From positions 1-8,352 of the forward strand of contig CAJAFJ010000319.1 in NCBI GenBank assembly GCA_903938955.1: 8,352 bases of DNA. Reading direction: 5' to 3'. Both the position numbers and the translations under genes were made by a program. Below the pieces are notes generated by a model. It did no database searches and was not told the origin of the DNA. It saw nothing but the letters and a program-made list of their open reading frames with translations. The DNA is from an uncultured beta proteobacterium (GTDB taxonomy: Bacteria > Pseudomonadota > Gammaproteobacteria > Burkholderiales > Burkholderiaceae). This document shows, piece after piece, positions 5,272 to 8,352 of the stretch; position 1 is the first letter of the stretch, and each line of letters opens with the position of its first letter.

Positions 5272-7620
5272 TTAAAGGTGCAACCATTCAGAATTAAGGT
5301 AACAGCCGCAACCCAGGAAACAATCGTCATTCAGGGGCACGACATACGAAGACTTGGCCTGTGTTGTGCCGGTCAGCGGGTTGGTGATGGCATAAGCCAC
5401 CCAACCGCCATGGTCCTCGTCGCACACCTGCTGGACCTCGGTCAGCAGCTTCTCGGCATCCATGCCCGGAATATTGTGCAGGTTACTGCCCACAAGATGC
5501 GGGGCACTGCCGTACGCATGGTAGTAACCATCGCGGTCGAACACAAAGACATACAGATCGCGTTTGATGTACGGTCCGTCCGGGTCATGGAAATCGGCAT
5601 ACGCCCGGTCCATGCCTACGCTCTGGATATGCATCATGGCGTCAAACACCATTTGCCGCGCCTGATCGGCGGTGCCCTGGCGCAGCTGGAAGTCGCCGAC
5701 TGAAATCTCCAGCGCGGAGGCCTGCGCAATCATGCGGTCGGAATTGCCGGTGGCGCGCAGGATCAATCCGGTGTTTTCCTGCGTCAGGATGTCCAGATCG
5801 CCCACGGCATTGACCACCTCTTCCAGCGCCGCGCTCTGGGCCGCGCTGCCTTCGGCCATGACGTTCACATTCATGGAAATCTCACCAATGCCGGAGATCA
5901 GGCTTTCCATCATGACGCTGACCTGCTGAATTTCGCTGACCGTGGTGGTGACCCGGGTCGAGGACTCCGCGATCAGGCCGCGCACTTCGGAGGCCGCCGC
6001 CTGGCTGCGTTTGGCCAGATTACGCACCTCGGCGGCCACCACGGCAAAACCGCGCCCTTGCTCGCCGGCACGCGCCGCTTCCACCGCGGCATTGAGCGCC
6101 AGCAGGTTGGTCTGAAAGGCAATGCCGTCAATGGTGCCAATGATGTCGGACATGCGCGCGGACGTGACCTGCAGGGGCCCCATACTTTCCACCGCCCGGT
6201 GCATCAGCTGACCAGCGGAGTCGGCCTCCTTGTGCAGGCTGTCGGTCATCATGCTGATCTCCTGCGAGGCCGAGGCATTGCGTGCCACGGTCTCGCTGAC
6301 GCGCTTGACGTGCAGCGAGGTTTGCTGCAGGTGCTCGCCCTGCGCGTGGGCGCGCTCGGACAGGGATTTGGTGTTTTGAACCAGTTTTTTACCGGTATCG
6401 CCCAGCAACACGGCGGCGGTGCGGATGTTGGCCACAATCGCCGACATTTTGGTCATCATCAAATCCAGACTTTTCCCAAAATTGCCCAGCGTGTCGATAC
6501 CAGAAGCGGCACGCCCGGTCAGATCGCCTTCAGCCGCCTTCTGAATGGCTTCTTCGGTGCGAGCGCGATCGACCTGGCTCAGGCGGAAAAAACTCATCAC
6601 CAGGTACCACCACAGGAGCAAGCCCACCAGCGAGACGGCCAGCGTCACCAGGATTTGTCGGATCAATTGACTACGCTGCTGCGTCAGCAGCAGGGTCAGG
6701 TCTTGAGTGACTTCACTTCTCGTCACGTTGGCGGCGTCAATGGCGCGGGTTCCGGCGGCAAAAAAGTCGGCCGCGGAGGCTGGCTCAGAGGGCTTGCGTG
6801 CGCCCGCCTCGAAGGCTTTTGCCTGGATCAAGGCCTGCTCCCAGCTCGCGTAAGCCGGGTCACCCACGCGGCGCAGGGTGGTGTGCATACCCGTCATTCT
6901 GAGCGCTTCTTCGGCCAGGTCATCGGCCAGGGAGTTCAGCTGCAAAAGCGCTGCCGGACTGGTACCAGCGATGTCCAGCAGACCGGCGCCCTGGGCGCGC
7001 AGCAAGCCAATCGACTCAATCCAGGGAATATAGCGGTCGACCAACAGCATGGCGTGGTAGTAAATGCCGGGTTCCGGGGCCAAGGCCAAACCCGACACAT
7101 CAGCCACCAACACCATGAGTTGCTGAAGTTGAAAAATCACACGCCGGTACTGCTTGAACTGCGCCAAGCGGTCGGCGGCGGGGACCGCTGTGTCGGCAGT
7201 CAATTGCAAAATGGTGCTGCGCAAGGGGGACCATTGCTGCTGCAGCTCGGGCAAGGTACTGATTTGTACCTGACTATCGAGTTGTTCGACGGCCGTGGTG
7301 ATGGTCTGGCGCACGGCTTGTTGTGCCGGGACCGCCAGGGGCTCACCGGCTTGATTCAAGCTGAGTTGGCCCCGGTGGAGCTGCAATGGAATGGCGATAT
7401 CGGCGATTCGCTCCAGCAAGACGATGGCGTTGCCGCGCTGTGTGGTGTGGCGGTAAACCTCAGCCAGATTGGAGAGGTGCAATGCCACCACCGTGGCCAA
7501 GGCCCCCAGCAGGGGAACGTAAAGAATCCAGAACTTGACCGGGCCGCTCATGCGGATCATCAGCGCAGCACCTGGACCAAAAAAGCGCCCTTTGCGCTGG
7601 ATTTTTGCTTCAGTAGTCAT
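5272..7620 (-). CDS. Membrane methyl-accepting chemotaxis protein with C-terminal Cache domain
   Basis: A 782-residue receptor. An N-terminal leader ([12 protein letters not shown], 13-24) precedes TM1 (about 29-50). The helical periplasmic module (about 51-320) contains an HRG motif (82-84) and DVSGLAL...YYHAMLL (174-193), a degenerate form of the 'SxLxLDPDxDSYYLM' sensor family. TM2 is about 322-345, followed by a HAMP-like segment to about 395. The signalling domain has its hairpin tip in [20 protein letters not shown] and [16 protein letters not shown] (498-539). After it comes a Cache-like domain (about 655-775: [45 protein letters not shown]), predicted to be cytoplasmic. There is no CheR-tethering NWETF-type tail. 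The start at 7620 lacks a clear ribosome-binding site. ATG 7560 (Met21) has AGGTG 8 bases upstream, but would drop the conserved leader. Confidence 0.92.
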   Translation of the reverse strand: MTTEAKIQRKGRFFGPGAALMIRMSGPVKFWILYVPLLGALATVVALHLSNLAEVYRHTTQRGNAIVLLERIADIAIPLQLHRGQLSLNQAGEPLAVPAQQAVRQTITTAVEQLDSQVQISTLPELQQQWSPLRSTILQLTADTAVPAADRLAQFKQYRRVIFQLQQLMVLVADVSGLALAPEPGIYYHAMLLVDRYIPWIESIGLLRAQGAGLLDIAGTSPAALLQLNSLADDLAEEALRMTGMHTTLRRVGDPAYASWEQALIQAKAFEAGARKPSEPASAADFFAAGTRAIDAANVTRSEVTQDLTLLLTQQRSQLIRQILVTLAVSLVGLLLWWYLVMSFFRLSQVDRARTEEAIQKAAEGDLTGRAASGIDTLGNFGKSLDLMMTKMSAIVANIRTAAVLLGDTGKKLVQNTKSLSERAHAQGEHLQQTSLHVKRVSETVARNASASQEISMMTDSLHKEADSAGQLMHRAVESMGPLQVTSARMSDIIGTIDGIAFQTNLLALNAAVEAARAGEQGRGFAVVAAEVRNLAKRSQAAASEVRGLIAESSTRVTTTVSEIQQVSVMMESLISGIGEISMNVNVMAEGSAAQSAALEEVVNAVGDLDILTQENTGLILRATGNSDRMIAQASALEISVGDFQLRQGTADQARQMVFDAMMHIQSVGMDRAYADFHDPDGPYIKRDLYVFVFDRDGYYHAYGSAPHLVGSNLHNIPGMDAEKLLTEVQQVCDEDHGGWVAYAITNPLTGTTQAKSSYVVPLNDDCFLGCGCYLNSEWLHL

Positions 7621-7635
7621 AGGTTTCGTTTGTGC

Positions 7636-7662
7636 TTATCGTCAAACCATTATTGGCATATT
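7636..7662 (-). promoter_or_regulatory. Possible sigma-28 (FliA) -10 element upstream of the MCP
   Basis: The minus strand at 7643-7636 reads GACGATAA, seven of eight bases of the flagellar sigma-28 -10 consensus GCCGATAA. At the expected 15-base spacing the -35 tetramer is AATA rather than TAAA, a poor match. Start of transcription would fall about 9 bases before the MCP ATG, leaving almost no leader. An overlapping TTGACG could be read as a sigma-70 -35. Weak evidence, but sigma-28 control would suit a chemotaxis gene. Confidence 0.25.
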
Positions 7663-7689
7663 TCTCTCAGACTACCCCTGCGAAATGAC

Positions 7690-8076
7690 CTATTGTTTCA
7701 GGGCAAGCTCCATTTTGGCCAGTAAGGTTTCGGGTCGCGGTGGTTTGACAATGTAGCCAAAAGTGCCCAGTGGCAAAGCCTCTGACAAGGTGCCAGAACT
7801 GGCATCCGCGCTCATGAAAATAACGCGTGTCTTACGCAAGGCCGCGTTCGGCAACACCCGTAGCTGCCGGACAAACTCAAGCCCGTCCATCGGGTCCATA
7901 TGGATATCGGTCAGCACCAGATCGGGCTTGAAGCTTTGAACCATTTCCAGCGCATGGACGCCATCGGCACTGGTCTCGATGGTTTGAATTCCCATCCGCC
8001 GAAGTGAGTTCACGACGAAAGTTCGCATGACAGCATCGTCGTCAACGACCAAAATTCGGGCACTTGTGATTTTCAT
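7690..8076 (-). CDS. Single-domain response regulator (CheY-like)
   Basis: A 128-residue receiver domain with no output domain. Key residues are present: acidic cluster Asp12-Asp14 (VVDDDAVMR), phospho-acceptor Asp57 (LTDIHMDPMDG), Ser89 in the Thr/Ser switch position (FMSAD) and Lys111 (VKPPRPE). KPPRPE instead of the usual KPF and the low similarity to the second regulator in this cluster suggest a different partner. It is the first complete gene after a terminator and lies 69 bases ahead of the MCP. It could be a second CheA target, a phosphate sink, or an adaptor for another kinase such as the gene upstream. Start: ATG 8076 gives the standard MKITSARILVVDDD opening. A GTG at 8118 would add 14 residues unlike a receiver. 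The ribosome-binding site is weak. Confidence 0.9.
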   Translation of the reverse strand: MKITSARILVVDDDAVMRTFVVNSLRRMGIQTIETSADGVHALEMVQSFKPDLVLTDIHMDPMDGLEFVRQLRVLPNAALRKTRVIFMSADASSGTLSEALPLGTFGYIVKPPRPETLLAKMELALKQ

Positions 8077-8207
8077 GAAAGCAGTCTTTTTACAGAATTG
8101 AGCGATGGCATCAAACACCGGGTTGCCAATTGACCATGCTCAAGTAACAGTTGGTAAGCTTAGCAGCTTGTACGCTTAAAGCAGAATGGGTCGGGCCAAA
8201 ATGCCAT

Positions 8208-8239
8208 AAAAATTAAGCCGCGCAGGGTTAACCCTGCGC
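8208..8239 (-). terminator. Rho-independent terminator overlapping the upstream gene's stop codon
   Basis: Bases 8220-8239 form a perfect 20-base palindrome. In the minus-strand RNA this is an 8-bp GC-rich stem (GCGCAGGG/CCCUGCGC) with a UUAA loop, followed after GGCUUAA by UUUUU (8212-8208). The UAA stop codon of the upstream gene lies in the loop. It should isolate the response-regulator-led operon from the gene before it. Confidence 0.8.
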
Positions 8240-8352
8240 AACGTAACGCTGGATTTCCAACTGCAGCGACGCCAGTTTGGGTGCCAGTGCGGCATACACG
8301 GGGCTCAGGGTCGCCGCACTGGCGGTTTTGCTCAAGCCCTCGACGTGCGTGA
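8228..8352 (-). CDS. C-terminal end of an unidentified protein (start outside window)
   Basis: About 41 residues are visible in an open frame that ends in LQLEIQRYVAQG and TAA. The segment is helical and Ala/Leu-rich (SPVYAALAPKLASLQLEIQ), compatible with the last helices of an HPt-type or other four-helix domain of a signalling kinase, but too short to assign. Support for coding: no stop in this frame up to the window edge, and an immediately following terminator whose loop holds the stop codon. Same strand as the chemotaxis cluster but transcriptionally separated from it by the terminator. Confidence 0.65.
   Translation of the reverse strand, partial: THVEGLSKTASAATLSPVYAALAPKLASLQLEIQRYVAQG

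Noticed and set aside
4798..5703. 301-codon plus-strand open frame
   Set aside because: It spans the junction of two well supported minus-strand genes (CheZ-like and MCP); composition is that of a shadow frame.
6058..7725. 555-codon open frame on the plus strand
   Set aside because: It lies wholly opposite the MCP. The product is rich in H, Q, G and R with no recognisable motif, as expected for the antisense of a GC-rich gene.
8077..8207. Gap before the first response regulator as the operon promoter
   Set aside because: A promoter is expected here, but no convincing sigma-70, sigma-54 or sigma-28 pair was found. There is only a small AAGCT/AGCTT inverted repeat, so no site was called.

Overview
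The window carries one chemotaxis signalling locus, transcribed entirely from the minus strand, in a GC-rich bacterium. Protein style (a CheA with an 'FRNGMDP' P2-like region, an MCP opening with the FxPGxxLMxR leader and an HRG...YYxxxL periplasmic module, a BdlA/Aer-like PAS-PAS receptor) and the gene order suggest a betaproteobacterium, most likely Burkholderiales/Comamonadaceae (Rhodoferax/Polaromonas-like). This placement is inferred from protein style; no rRNA or other marker is present.

In the direction of transcription (high to low coordinates) the order is: the C-terminal end of an unidentified gene (8352-8228) closed by a hairpin-plus-U-tract terminator (8239-8208); a single-domain response regulator (8076-7690); a two-TM methyl-accepting chemotaxis protein with an extra C-terminal Cache domain (7620-5272); a coiled-coil protein with a CheZ-like DxxxQ motif (5271-4606); a CheY (4591-4223); a small STAS protein (4146-3838); CheA (3841-1622); a 16-residue ORF (1573-1523) overlapping the start of CheW (1526-1038); and a soluble PAS-PAS receptor (962 to the left edge, incomplete). 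Spacing is tight. TAA/ATG abut between the MCP and the CheZ-like gene, the CheZ-like stop lies in the cheY ribosome-binding site, and STAS/cheA and mini-ORF/cheW each share an ATGA. This fits an operon with translational coupling. Methylation genes (cheR, cheB, cheD) are not in the window and may lie beyond the left edge.

Working model: the membrane MCP and the cytoplasmic PAS receptor control CheA through CheW. CheA phosphorylates CheY, and possibly the first response regulator. The CheZ-like protein is a candidate CheY-P phosphatase. The most unusual points are that CheZ-like gene next to cheY, a Cache domain placed on the cytoplasmic end of the MCP, two MshEN-like motifs inside CheA, and the mini-ORF before cheW, which looks like the remnant N-terminus of a lost MCP.

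No tRNA, rRNA, insertion sequence or CRISPR array was seen. Long plus-strand reading frames are shadows of the minus-strand genes. There is no gene-free stretch longer than about 150 bases.
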